From positions 248,001 to 312,000 of the forward strand of contig JAXLYM010000005.1 of assembly GCA_046351455.1 (NCBI GenBank): a DNA stretch of 64,000 nucleotides, written 5' to 3'. A program made the position numbers and the translations under genes. Of this stretch, positions 51,325 through 60,600 are shown one piece after another (position 1 is the stretch's first letter; the number at the start of each line of letters is the position of its first letter). This DNA is from JADJRH01 sp046351455. Its GTDB lineage: Bacteria > Myxococcota_A > Polyangia > Polyangiales > Polyangiaceae. The notes below the pieces were generated by a model that saw nothing but the letters and a program-made list of their open reading frames with translations, did not search any database and was not told the origin of the DNA.

Positions 51325-51799
51325 AGACGTTCAAGGACTGCAGGCGGAGGCGCGCGAGGCGCAGATAGACTCTCTCCAGGAGGCGCTTCGCGAGGGCGTG
51401 ACCGAGCCTGTCGTCGGCCGCCATCTTCTTGCGGAGACACGCCCCGTCGAGGGCGAAGGCGAGCACCGGATCCCGCGCCCGCGCGTCGAGGCCGGCGCCC
51501 GCGTGCGCGGAAGAGATGCTCTCGTCCTCCCCGCCGCGGAACATCCACGAGACGCCGAGCACGTCCCCGGGGCCGAGCGTCTCCACCACGAGCGACGGCT
51601 TTCCGGGGCGATACGCCTCCAGCGCGACGGTGCCTTGTCGGAGCAGGTAGAAGCTGCGCTCTTCGTCGCCCTCACGGAGGAGCAATTCGCCGGGCGCGAA
51701 GCGGACGTTCTGCGTGCATCCGACGAGCAGCGCGACGTGCTCTTCGGGCAGCTCTTTCATGAACGGGTGCTCGCGCAGGACGCGTTCCAGGTTCTCCAT
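51317..51799 (-). CDS. Cyclic-nucleotide-binding-fold protein inserted in the hydrogenase operon
   Basis: A 160-residue single-domain protein. The ATG at 51799 (MENLERVLREHPFMKELPEE) lies 5 bp after the beta-subunit gene. The CRP/cNMP-binding beta-roll is clear: FAPGELLLREGDEERSFYLLRQGTVALEA and VVETLGPGDVLGVSWMF. There is no C-terminal DNA-binding helix-turn-helix. The phosphate-binding loop, normally GE(L/I)-x(n)-R-(T/S)-A, reads GGEDESISSAHAGAG here, without the key arginine, so classical cAMP/cGMP binding is doubtful. It may bind another ligand or act as an assembly or redox-sensing partner of the hydrogenase. Confidence 0.85.
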   Translation of the reverse strand: MENLERVLREHPFMKELPEEHVALLVGCTQNVRFAPGELLLREGDEERSFYLLRQGTVALEAYRPGKPSLVVETLGPGDVLGVSWMFRGGEDESISSAHAGAGLDARARDPVLAFALDGACLRKKMAADDRLGHALAKRLLERVYLRLARLRLQSLNVYE

Positions 51800-51804
51800 G
51801 GATG

Positions 51805-52956
51805 TCAGTGCCCCTTTCGAGAGGCGTTGCCCATCATGGCCGCCTCGACCGAGATGTCGATTCCGACTGGACAGAAGGTGATGCACCGGCCGCAGCCGAC
51901 GCAGCCGGAGGTGCCGAATTGTTCGTACCAGGAAGAGAGCTTGTGCGTCAGCCACTGGCGGTAACGCGCCGCGAGCGAGGGCCGCACCGATCCGCCGTGA
52001 ACGTAGGCGAACGACTCCGAGAAGCAGGAGTCGTAGCGGCGCGTACGGGTCGCGTGCTCGCCCGTGAGATCGGTGTGATCTTCGGTGGTGGTGCAGAAGC
52101 ACGTGGGGCACACCATCGTGCAGTTGGTGCAGCCGAGGCAGCGGTGCGCGATCTGCTCCCAGCGGCTGTCTTCGAGGTGCGCGGACAGGCGATCTTGGAG
52201 GCCCTCGACGTCGAGGTGCTTCTTCATGGACTCCCGCGTTCGCTCGGAGATGCGGTCGGCCTCGTCGCGGTCCTCCGCGGGCGCCGACGACAGGCCGATG
52301 CGCGACGCGAGCGCGGCGCCCGCCGCGGATCCGATCTCCACGAGGAAGCGGTGAGGGCCGGTCAGGATCTCGGTGAGGGCCAGATCGAACCCCGAAGTCG
52401 CGCGCGGGCCCGAGCCCATGGAGGCGCAGAAGCACGTGCCGCCGGCCTTGCCGCACTGGACGGCGACGACGACCACGTCCCGCCGGCGAGCCACGTAGTC
52501 CGCGTCGGTGAGCTGGCCTTTCTGAAGCACGTTGTCCTGGATGCCGAGCGCCGCGATGTCGCACGCGCGCGCCCCGAAGAGCGCGAGCTTCGGCGCGGGA
52601 GGCGGCCCCGCGAGCACCTCGACGTCGTCCGCGCTGCGGCGGAGTCGCACCAGGGTCACCTCGGGGAGCAGGAGCGATCGCTTGTAGGCGTGCTGTCCGG
52701 CCGTGTAACCGAAGAGCTCCCCTTCCCGCTCGCCCGTGGAGCGCGTCAGTCGATAATGCCCCGGCGATTGCTCGTCGGTGTATCCGGCCGGCAGATCGGC
52801 GAGCGACCGGATCGGCCCGAGGCAGATCGCGCCGTCCCGCGCGACCGGCCCCACGACCTCACGGCCGTCCTCGCGCAGCGCCGCGATCAAACGGCCCACG
52901 CCTTCGAGGGGAAGGACCCCTTTCCAGCCGGGCTCCCAGCGAGCAGTCGACACCAT
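51805..52956 (-). CDS. hydB: Hydrogenase [4Fe-4S] beta subunit (sulfhydrogenase beta-like)
   Basis: A 383-residue protein with a conserved N-terminal region of the sulfhydrogenase/anaerobic-sulfite-reductase A family (LALFGARACDIAALGIQDNVL; VVAVQCGKAGGTCFCASMGSGP). Two ferredoxin-type cluster motifs follow: CLGCTNCTMVCPTCFC (about 272-287) and CVGCGRCITFCPVGIDI (about 352-368). It serves electron transfer between the gamma subunit and the small subunit and, in some homologues, sulfur reduction. It is the first gene of the operon; the order beta, CNB-fold, gamma, small, large, protease follows the usual hydBGDA plan with one insertion. The divergent gap of 147 bp upstream contains an AT-rich palindrome. 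Confidence 0.92.
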   Translation of the reverse strand: MVSTARWEPGWKGVLPLEGVGRLIAALREDGREVVGPVARDGAICLGPIRSLADLPAGYTDEQSPGHYRLTRSTGEREGELFGYTAGQHAYKRSLLLPEVTLVRLRRSADDVEVLAGPPPAPKLALFGARACDIAALGIQDNVLQKGQLTDADYVARRRDVVVVAVQCGKAGGTCFCASMGSGPRATSGFDLALTEILTGPHRFLVEIGSAAGAALASRIGLSSAPAEDRDEADRISERTRESMKKHLDVEGLQDRLSAHLEDSRWEQIAHRCLGCTNCTMVCPTCFCTTTEDHTDLTGEHATRTRRYDSCFSESFAYVHGGSVRPSLAARYRQWLTHKLSSWYEQFGTSGCVGCGRCITFCPVGIDISVEAAMMGNASRKGH

Positions 52957-53019
52957 GCCGAGCAGGTCTGTTGCATGCGGCGCGCCGATCGTGAGATGCC
53001 CACATGTAACCAGAATTGC

Positions 53020-53034
53020 TCGTTATTTTAACGA
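53020..53034. promoter_or_regulatory. AT-rich palindrome upstream of the hydrogenase operon
   Basis: TCGTTA-TTT-TAACGA is a perfect inverted repeat with 3-bp spacer, 64 bp upstream of the hydB start and 70 bp upstream of the divergent dehydrogenase-like gene. In this GC-rich background an AT-rich palindrome stands out and is a candidate operator or promoter element. It does not match an FNR or CRP box. Confidence 0.45.
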
Positions 53035-53103
53035 CATGCGGCCAGGATGCGCGCAGAACCTTCGTCGCACGCGCATGGAACGAGGCGTGAATGGCGAGTC
53101 GGC

Positions 53104-54195
53104 ATGGACAGGACACGCGTTCTCGTCGTGGGCGGTTATGGCACGGTCGGCACGGTCCTTTCGGAGGTGCTCGCGCACGATCCGCGGGTGGATCTCGTGG
53201 TCGCGGGCCGCGACGCGCGCAAAGCCGGCGATCTCGCGCGCAGCTTGCACGCGGAGGCTCGGACCGTGGACGTGCTCGACGAGGCGACGATCCCGGAGGC
53301 GCTCGCGGGGGTGCGCGTGGTGGTCAATTGCTGGGCCGGCCCGTTCACGGGGGCGCCGCTCCATCTGCCGCGGATGGCCGCGGAGAGAGGCATCGACTAC
53401 CTCGATGTCTCCGGCAGCTACGAGTGGTCCGAGCGCCTCCTCACGCTGCGCGACGCGGCGGAGAGAGGCGGCGCGACGTTGATCACCGCGCTCGGCGCCA
53501 ACCCCGGGATCCCGGGGATCGCGGTGATGGACGCGAAGCACGAGGTACAGAGTCTGGAGAGCGCTCGTATCTTGTTCGTGATGGGCTCCAAGATCGACGG
53601 CATCTCGCTCGCGGGCCTCAAGGAGCTGCGGCACATGTTCGAGGTGAAGCCGCAGTGTTATCGAGAGGGCCAGTGGCGGGCGCCCGAGGAGGAGGGGATG
53701 CGGGAGCACGTGGGCGCGCCGTTCGACAAAGAGGTGTACATGGGGGTGTTCGTGACGCGGGATCTGCTCACGCTGCCGGAGCTGACGGGGCTCCGCGAGC
53801 TCAGCGCGTGGTCCGGGTCGCAGAGCACGTTGCAGGGGCTGGCGATGGTCGGCGGCATCTGGATCGGGATGACCCAGCACGACGGCAGCGCGCGCTTTCT
53901 TCTGCGGATGCTGAAGCGAATGGGCGAGAGGAAGGGCAATATCTCCGACGCGCTGATCAAGGTCGAAGTCGTGGGAGAGGCCGAGGGCGCGCGGGTCAAG
54001 CGGACGGTGGAGATGTATTGCGACGAGAACTACGCGACGGCCATCGCGCCCGCGCTGGTGTGCCAGCAGGTGATCGAGGGGCAGATCCAGCGAAAGGGGG
54101 TGTTCTTCGGCACCGAGGTGGTGCCGGCGAGGGATTTCATGCGGCGGCTCGGGGGCTACGCGCTGCACCTCACGAAGACCGTCGTCCCCGCGTGA
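53104..54195 (+). CDS. Saccharopine-dehydrogenase-like NAD(P)-binding protein
   Basis: A 363-residue protein with an N-terminal Rossmann fold (MDRTRVLVVGGYGTVGTVLSEVL; glycine-rich GGYGTVG at 9-15), VVNCWAGPFTG and YLDVSGSYEWSERLLTLRDAAERGG, as in saccharopine dehydrogenase-like oxidoreductases. The C-terminal half matches no specific substrate pattern. The ATG at 53104 is chosen over an in-frame one 19 codons upstream because the Rossmann strand begins directly after it. Enzymes of this family include saccharopine reductase-like and trans-acting enoyl reductases. It is divergent from the hydrogenase operon, with no evident functional link. Confidence 0.8.
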   Translation: MDRTRVLVVGGYGTVGTVLSEVLAHDPRVDLVVAGRDARKAGDLARSLHAEARTVDVLDEATIPEALAGVRVVVNCWAGPFTGAPLHLPRMAAERGIDYLDVSGSYEWSERLLTLRDAAERGGATLITALGANPGIPGIAVMDAKHEVQSLESARILFVMGSKIDGISLAGLKELRHMFEVKPQCYREGQWRAPEEEGMREHVGAPFDKEVYMGVFVTRDLLTLPELTGLRELSAWSGSQSTLQGLAMVGGIWIGMTQHDGSARFLLRMLKRMGERKGNISDALIKVEVVGEAEGARVKRTVEMYCDENYATAIAPALVCQQVIEGQIQRKGVFFGTEVVPARDFMRRLGGYALHLTKTVVPA

Positions 54196-54225
54196 TGGGG
54201 AGTCGGGGGGACGCGGCGGAGAGCG

Positions 54226-54849
54226 CTATTTGCCGAGCGTCACGGTGGCGGCGCACTCGCCCTCGAACGGGGCCTGCGTGCCTTTCAGGACCTTCGCGAC
54301 ACAGGCCTCCATCTTGGCGTTGTTGTCGGCCTTCGCGGTCACCGTGGTGATGGTGCCTTTGGAGGCGACCCAGGTGACCTGCACCTTGCCTTTTCCGCAG
54401 GCGTCGAGCGCGGCCTTCTTCTTCGAGAGGCCGCCGACCACCAGCATCGAGCCGAGGATGCCGAGGCCTTCCGCGCGACAGGCGAGGTCTTCGACCGTCA
54501 AACCGTCCACGGACATCGAGCCGACATGCAGGTTGGCGCCGGCCGGACCGGAGGCCGCGGTCGCGGTGGGGGCCGCCGTCGCGACGCTCGTGGGGGCCGC
54601 GGTCGGCTCCGCGGTGGGGGCCGCCGTCACGACGGGGGCGGCGGTCGTGACGGGCACGTCCGCGGTGGCCGGCGCCGTGGCGGTCGTGGCCGCGGCGCTG
54701 CCCGTCGCGTCCCCGGTCCACGTCGGCGCGTGCGCCCCGTCGTCCGGTGAATTGGAGCCCGCGCACGCCACGAGCGAAGCCGCCCCGAGGAGCAACCACG
54801 AGAGTCCGTGTCGTGCCGAGGTGCCGAGTCGAGGAGAGGGCTTGTTCAT
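54226..54849 (-). CDS. Lipoprotein with Ala/Thr/Pro linker and AgmX/PglI-like C-terminal domain
   Basis: A 207-residue predicted lipoprotein with a signal peptide ending in LLGAASLVACAGS (lipobox cysteine 29) and a long Ala/Thr/Pro-rich spacer (about 40-105). The C-terminal domain contains paired cysteines and the pattern ACGKGKVQVTWVASKGTITTVTAKADNN ... CVAKVLKGTQAPFEGECAATVTL. This resembles the small C-terminal domain of myxobacterial AgmX/PglI gliding proteins (sum-type beta sheet with a conserved C-V-x(n)-F-x(n)-V). The match is by pattern only and the role is unknown. Confidence 0.65.
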   Translation of the reverse strand: MNKPSPRLGTSARHGLSWLLLGAASLVACAGSNSPDDGAHAPTWTGDATGSAAATTATAPATADVPVTTAAPVVTAAPTAEPTAAPTSVATAAPTATAASGPAGANLHVGSMSVDGLTVEDLACRAEGLGILGSMLVVGGLSKKKAALDACGKGKVQVTWVASKGTITTVTAKADNNAKMEACVAKVLKGTQAPFEGECAATVTLGK

Positions 54850-54909
54850 GGAAGGTGCCTTTTCGTCGAGCGGGTGCGCCCGGTCGCCGGGCTCCGCAGG
54901 GGGCCACCT

Positions 54910-55827
54910 TCATACGGCCGATCCGCGCCGGCGTGGCGTCCTTTGTTCGAACGGCGGCGTGCCCTCCCGGATCGCGGCGGCGAGCGCGGCGATCGGCCCC
55001 TCGCGCGCGGCCTCGCTGCGCTGGAGCAGGTAGTACACGCGCGACGGCAGCTCCGGCATCGGGCGCGCGACCATCCCCTGCGGCGCGCGGCAGAAGGCGT
55101 TCACGATCGCGAGGCCGAGGCCGATCTCCGCGAACCGCGCGAGCAGCTCCCACCCCGAGGCCTCCACGCCCACGTCCCACCGGACGCCCGCCGCGCGCAG
55201 CGCCTGGGCCACCATCCAGCGGTGCGGTCGGCCCGCGGGCGGCACCACGAGGCGCTCCCCGGCGAGGTCGCGGAGGCGAACGGTGCGCTGCGCCGCGAGC
55301 GGGTGCGCCTCCGGCACGAGCACGACCTGGCCCACCTCCGCGATCGGCTCCACGCGGAGATCCGGCGGCGGCGCGTCGAGGGACGCCACGCCGAGGTGCG
55401 ACTCCCCGGTGCGCACCGCCTCCACCGTCCCGTCCTGATCGCGCACGAGGAGCCGGAGCCCCGCGGAGCCCGCGTCCTTCGCGAACCGCCGCACGCCCTC
55501 GCCGAGCAGGTACAGGTACGCGCCCTCCCCGGCGCACAGCACGATGGGGCCGCGGACCTCGCGGTGCGACAGCTCGGCCACGAAGGCCCGCGTGCGCTCG
55601 CGCGCGTCCCGCCCGAAGCCGAGCACCCGCTGCCCGTCCGGCGTCAGCGTGAGCTTGTTGCCCCGCTTCACGTAGAGCTCCACCCCGAGCGCGGCCGCGA
55701 GCTTCTGCACCTGCGTGTGGAGCGCCGGCTGCGACATCCGCCGGGCGCGCGCCGCCCGCGTGAAGTTCATGTGCTCGGCGAACGTGACGAAGGCGTCCAG
55801 GTGCTCGGCGTCGATCGGCGAGGGCAT
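54910..55827 (-). CDS. LysR-family transcriptional regulator
   Basis: A 305-residue LysR-type regulator. The ATG at 55827 gives MPSPIDAEHLDAFVTFAEHM, then the winged helix-turn-helix (FTRAARARRMSQPALHTQVQKLAAALGVELYVKRGNKLTLTPDG). The C-terminal part is a periplasmic-binding-protein-like effector domain (IVLCAGEGAYLYLLGEGVRRF, VVLVPEAHPLA). The open frame upstream of this start shows no conserved sequence. It is divergent from kptA with 139 bp between, which may hold its binding site, although kptA is not a known LysR target. The effector is unknown. Confidence 0.9.
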   Translation of the reverse strand: MPSPIDAEHLDAFVTFAEHMNFTRAARARRMSQPALHTQVQKLAAALGVELYVKRGNKLTLTPDGQRVLGFGRDARERTRAFVAELSHREVRGPIVLCAGEGAYLYLLGEGVRRFAKDAGSAGLRLLVRDQDGTVEAVRTGESHLGVASLDAPPPDLRVEPIAEVGQVVLVPEAHPLAAQRTVRLRDLAGERLVVPPAGRPHRWMVAQALRAAGVRWDVGVEASGWELLARFAEIGLGLAIVNAFCRAPQGMVARPMPELPSRVYYLLQRSEAAREGPIAALAAAIREGTPPFEQRTPRRRGSAV

Positions 55828-55966
55828 CCCGATAGGGTGCCGCCGGTTATTCGAAAACGCGATAGCCAATCGCGAAACAGCGCTTCCGCAAGGCCCGCGC
55901 GTCGCTATGGTGGAGCCCACGAAACGACGGAACGAGGACCCTGGAGCGAAGAGAGAGGGTGAAGCG

Positions 55967-56572
55967 ATGGATCGAGATTTGGTGAAGGACTCGAAGCGAG
56001 TGTCGTGGCTGCTGCGGCACGGCGCCACGGAGCAGCGCGTCCCGATCGACCCCGCGGGCTGGATGGCGGTGGCGGACGTGCTGCGGGTGCTCCACATCAG
56101 CGAGGCGCGCCTGGACGAGGTGGTGGGGCAGAACGACAAGAAGCGGTTCGAGAAGGTCGGCGGCCGCATCCGCGCGTGCCAGGGCCATTCGAGCGGCGCG
56201 GTGAGCCTCGACGCGCTGGAGGCTTCCTGGACCGAGCACGTGGGGGACGCGCCGGTGTTTCACGGGACCGGCATCGACGCGGCGCTCGCCATCGCGGAGG
56301 AGGGCATCAAGCCACAGGCGCGGTCGCACGTGCACCTCGCGCCGTCGGAGCGATCGAAGGTCGGCAAGCGGTGGTCGTGCGACGTGCTCCTGGAGATCGA
56401 TCCGACTCGGCTCCGGGCGCGCGGTCACAAGCTCTGGCAGAGCGGCAACGGCGTCGTGCTGACGCGCTTCGTGCCCGCGGAGTGCGTGGTGGGCGTCCGG
56501 CCGCTCGTGGCCCGCGCGCATTCGGAGGTGCCTCGCCTGCGCGCGGCCTTCGGTCTCTCGCAGGCCGGGTGA
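55967..56572 (+). CDS. kptA: RNA 2'-phosphotransferase (Tpt1/KptA)
   Basis: A 201-residue KptA homologue; the ATG at 55967 follows GAGAGAGGGTGAAG. The conserved R-H-R-R tetrad regions are visible: SKRVSWLLRHGA near the N-terminus, PVFHGTGIDAALAIAEEGI (HGT), ARSHVHLAPS, and NGVVLTRFVP. The enzyme removes an internal RNA 2'-phosphate using NAD+, giving ADP-ribose 1'',2''-cyclic phosphate. In eukaryotes this follows tRNA ligation. In bacteria the substrate is usually unknown, and some homologues instead ADP-ribosylate RNA or DNA ends. No RNA ligase gene is in the window. Confidence 0.92.
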   Translation: MDRDLVKDSKRVSWLLRHGATEQRVPIDPAGWMAVADVLRVLHISEARLDEVVGQNDKKRFEKVGGRIRACQGHSSGAVSLDALEASWTEHVGDAPVFHGTGIDAALAIAEEGIKPQARSHVHLAPSERSKVGKRWSCDVLLEIDPTRLRARGHKLWQSGNGVVLTRFVPAECVVGVRPLVARAHSEVPRLRAAFGLSQAG

Positions 56573-56591
56573 GCCGCGTCGCGGGGGGGCG

Positions 56592-57008
56592 TCAGAATCC
56601 CGGGTCGATCACGCTCGGGACGGGGTTCGATCCCGTGGGGGGCGCGGGGGCGCGCACGCCGACGACGACCGGAGCCGGCGCGGGCCGGGGCGCGACGGGC
56701 GGCGACATCGACCCGAGCATCACCGGCGCGGGCGCGACGGCGGGGGACGGCGCCTCGATCTGCACCGGGCGTTTGAAGCACAGGACGCCGGCATACATGC
56801 TGACCAGCTCCCACCCCTCGTTGCCGCGGGAGGACGCGAGCCAGCTCGCCTGCGACACGTTCTGGGCCTGCTCACAGAACTGTTCCCAGCGCGTGGTGAC
56901 CGCCGGCTCGCCCATGCGGAGCGCGTTCGCCGGCGGCGGAGGAGGGCTCGCGGCGCACCCGGAGAGGGCGAGCGTCGCGGCGACGAAGAGGAGGTTCGAT
57001 TGCCGCAT
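56592..57008 (-). CDS. Small Pro/Ala-rich lipoprotein of unknown function
   Basis: A 138-residue predicted lipoprotein with a strong signal (MRQSNLLFVAATLALSGCAA, lipobox cysteine 18). A short conserved-looking core follows (RWEQFCEQAQNVSQASWLASSRGNEGWELVSMYAGVLCFKRP). The pattern G-W-E-L-V-x(n)-C-F-K-R resembles small DUF4177-like proteins. The last 60 residues are Pro/Ala/Val-rich and probably disordered. It is the third gene of a minus-strand group with the TPR/HEAT gene, 38 bp after the preceding gene. Confidence 0.65.
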   Translation of the reverse strand: MRQSNLLFVAATLALSGCAASPPPPPANALRMGEPAVTTRWEQFCEQAQNVSQASWLASSRGNEGWELVSMYAGVLCFKRPVQIEAPSPAVAPAPVMLGSMSPPVAPRPAPAPVVVGVRAPAPPTGSNPVPSVIDPGF

Positions 57009-57046
57009 GCGAAGATCGTCTCACGGCGACGAGAGCGCGCCAAACG

Positions 57047-57667
57047 CTAAAAACACGCTCCCGGCGCGCGGTGCAGCGTGAAGAGGCCGAACAGCGGACG
57101 GCGTCCTTCGGGGGCGTCGGCGGCGTCGGAGGCGCCCGCGCGGAGCAAGCGGACCTCCACGGCGCCGTCGTTGCGGAGCGACAGCGCCGCGAGGAGGCCT
57201 TCGGCGTCCGGATCCGCGGGCGTCACGGCGTAAATCGCGGTCCGCACGCGGCCTTCGCCGAGCGCCGGGCGCGACAGGAGATCGTGCGCGAGCGGCGGGA
57301 TCGGCCGCAGCGGCGCGGCGTCGAGCAGGCGCACCTCGGCATCGGCTGCCGGCGCCTCGCGCGTCGTGAGGACGCCCGGCGACTCGGCCCCGTCGATCTT
57401 CGAGGCGTCCAGCGTGAGGCGCATCTGCGCGCTCGCGTCGAAGCCGCGACGGAACGCCGCCTCGGCCGTGACGGCGCCGCAGTACGACTCGTCCGCGGCG
57501 GTGGAGAAGCGGCTCAGATCCTCGCAGCCGGACGCGCCGATCGCGAGCGCCGCCGCCGCGACGGAGGCCGCGCGCGACGCGCTCGCGCACCGCACGAAAG
57601 AGCTTGTTTCGAAGGGTTTCGAGGCGACGCGGTGGGCTCGGCGTCGCGCGGGGGAGGCCGGGGTCAC
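57047..57667 (-). CDS. Putative lipoprotein of unknown function
   Basis: A 206-residue protein starting at a GTG that overlaps the TPR/HEAT gene stop by 4 bp (GTGA). The N-terminus is Arg-rich and long, then has a hydrophobic run ending in LAIGASGCEDLSRF, a plausible lipobox at about residue 48. That would be an unusually long signal, so a later start is possible. The mature part has no recognised domain. It contains FRRGFDASAQMRLTLDASK and a loose beta-strand pattern. Translational coupling suggests it works with the TPR/HEAT protein. Confidence 0.6.
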   Translation of the reverse strand: MTPASPARRRAHRVASKPFETSSFVRCASASRAASVAAAALAIGASGCEDLSRFSTAADESYCGAVTAEAAFRRGFDASAQMRLTLDASKIDGAESPGVLTTREAPAADAEVRLLDAAPLRPIPPLAHDLLSRPALGEGRVRTAIYAVTPADPDAEGLLAALSLRNDGAVEVRLLRAGASDAADAPEGRRPLFGLFTLHRAPGACF

Positions 57668-60600
57668 GGGGCCTTGAGCAACGTCGACGCCGCCTCACGC
57701 ACGCGCGGCTCGGCGTCCTTCTCCGCGAGCTCCTTCCACAGCGTCGTCGCCGCCGTCTTGTCGACGGGGCCGAGCGCGCGCGCCGCGGCCTCGCGCACGA
57801 GGGCGAACGTGTCCTTCTGCGCCGCCGCGGTGAGCGTCTCCACCACCGTCTTCGAGCCGCCGCCCGCGCCGAGACGACCGAGCGCCTCCGCCGCGCGCAC
57901 GCGGAGGGACCACGACTCGGCCTCGCGCGCCACCTTCGCGACGGCGGCGATCGTCGGATCGTGCTTCACCGTCCCGAGCGCCGACAGCGCCGCGCGCTGC
58001 ACGCTCTCGTCCGGATCGCTGAGCGCGTCGATCACGGCCGCCTGCGCGGTCGCCTCGGGCCGGCGCGCGAGCAGCTCGATGGCGCGCGTCCGCACCTCCA
58101 CGTCGGGGTGCCGCTCCAGCGCGACGAAGCCCGGCACCACGGCCGCGGCGATCGACTCGATCACCGTCTCCACGTCCTTGCGGGTCTTCGCGTCGAGCTC
58201 CGAGGTGTCGTCCACGAACGGCGCGAGCGACACGCCGTCCTTGTTCGCGAGCAGCGCGTCCGCCACGACCCGCGCCCGCTCCGGCGACGTGGACGCGGCC
58301 GCGACGGCGGCCTTCCGGATCGCGGGCCCCATCGTCACGAGCGCCTGCGCCCGCGCCGCCGCGTCGAACGGATCCGGCGCGAGGCCCGTGAGCACGTCCG
58401 ACACGACGAGCGGCCCGTCCGGCACCGGCAGCGGATCGCCCGCGCGCTTGTACGTCTTCTGCGCGAGCGCCGTCGCCGCCAGGGCCGCGCTCGCGCGCAG
58501 CGTGTCGTTGCGCGAGAGGATGCCGGCCGCGATCGCCTCCGCCGGCCCGCTCGTCTTCGCCGCGTCGTCCTTGGAGCCGAGCCGCGCCATCGCGAGGAGC
58601 GCCGCCTGCCGCAGCACGTTCTCGTTCGAGTCCGCGACCGACTGGAGCAGCGGCAGATCGTTGCCGCCCGAGCCGCCCAGCTCCGCGAGCGCGTGCACCG
58701 CGGCGGCGCGCGCGACCGGCCCCGCCTCCGGCGCCTTCGCCAGCGACGAGAGCTGCGCCCCGTACTTCTTGTCGTGCGTCAGCCCGAGCCCGATCGCCGC
58801 GAGCGCGCGCACGTCCGGCGACTGCGACGCCATCAGCTTCACGAGGAGCGGCTCGGCCTTCTTGTCGTTCATGCGGGCCACGCCCCACGCCGCGGCCACC
58901 GCGAGCGCGTCCGTCGCGAGCACCGCGGTCGTCCCCTCCTTCGGCACCAGGAGCCCTTCGAGCCGTGGGAGCATCGCCGGATCGCGCAGCGCCCCGACCG
59001 CGATCATGGCGCGCACGCGGAGCCCCTTGTCCGCGTTGCCCGTCGCGAAGTTGAAGAGGGCCGGCCCGGCGCTCTTGTTCTCCACGTACGCGAGCACCTC
59101 GATCGCGATCTTCTGCTGCGATTCCCGGTCATCCGCGAGCGCGTCGAGCAGCGGCTTGATAGCGCGCGCCCCGATCTTCGCGAGCTCCGCGCGGGACGTC
59201 TGCGCCGTCGCGAGCGCCTCCTTCGAGGCCGCCGGCGTCTTCGCGTCCTGCGCGCGCCGCACGGAGGCCCGGACCTTCTGCACGATCGGGAACGTCATCG
59301 CCCCGTAGAGCTCCACGAGGAGCCTTCGGTAGAGCGGCTTCTGCGGGTTGCCGACGGCGACGGGGAGCAGCTCGTGCTCCAGCACGTCGAGCGAGCCGCG
59401 CCCCAGGTTCACCTGCATGCTCATGCGCGCCGCGCGGGCCACGAGCTCTTCGTCCGTCGAAGCGCGCACGACGCGGCGGAGCAGCCGGTCCGCCTCCTCC
59501 ACCTGGCCCGTCGTGAGCAGCAGCTCCGACAGCTCGAAATACACCGGGAAGAGCCGGTCATTTTGCTGGATCGCCAGGCGGTACTCGCCGATCGCGTGCG
59601 CGATGTCCTGGCGCTTCTTGTACATGTCGCCGAGCTTCTGGTGCCCGTTCGCGTCGTTCGGCTCTAGCTCGACGGCCTTCGCGGCGTACTTGATCGCGTC
59701 GTCGTCGCGGTAGAGCTCCGCCGCGTACTGCGCCATCCGCTGGTAGAATTCGCGCGCCCGCTTCGGGTTCACGTCGACGAGCTTCTCCAGGATCTCGATC
59801 GCGCCGAGCAGGTTCTGCTGCTGCACGAGCACGCGCTCCAGCGCCAGCATCGACTCCTCGTCGCCGGGCGCGAGCGTGATCACGCGCCGCAGCGTCGCCT
59901 CGGCGTCGGGCATGCGGTGGAGCTTGCGTTGCACCTCGGCGAGGAGGCGCCCCGACTCGATGTCCGGCGGCGTCTTGTTGAAGGCCGCGGTGAGCGGCGC
60001 GACCCGGTTCGCGAGCTCGTGGTTCAGGGCCCACAGGCTCACGATGTGCGTGCGGCAGTCGCGCGCGAGCACCTTGTCGTCCGGGGACGCGGCGAGCAAA
60101 TCCTCCCAGATTTGCCGCGCTTCGGAGTAAGCGGCCTGCGGGTTCGGGGACGACGAGGCGGTCCGCTCCAGCGCGACGGCGTACGACTTCTTGTAGCGGA
60201 CGTTCGTCGGATCGAGCTGGATCGCCTCTTTCAGCGACGCGAGCGCCTCCGGGATCATGTCGTGATCCAGGTACACGTCGCCGAGCGTGGCCGCGGCCTT
60301 CCCCTTGTTGGTGATGACGGTCTTGAGGCGCGCCCACGTCTCCAGCGCCTTCTTCTTGTCGTTCGCCTGGTAGTACCGATCGCCGAGATCGATGATGTGC
60401 GAAGGATCGGTGCCTGCCGCGCCCGCGAGCTTCTGCAGCACCTTGAGCGCCTTGTCCTTCTCCTCGACGCGCTCGTAGAAATCCGCGACGGCCGCGAGGA
60501 TCTCCGCGTCGCTCGAAGCGCGGGACTCCAGCTCGGTGAGCAGCTTCAGCGCCTTCGGTCGGTCGCCGCGCTGGATGAGCGTCTCGCACAGCTCGAACAC

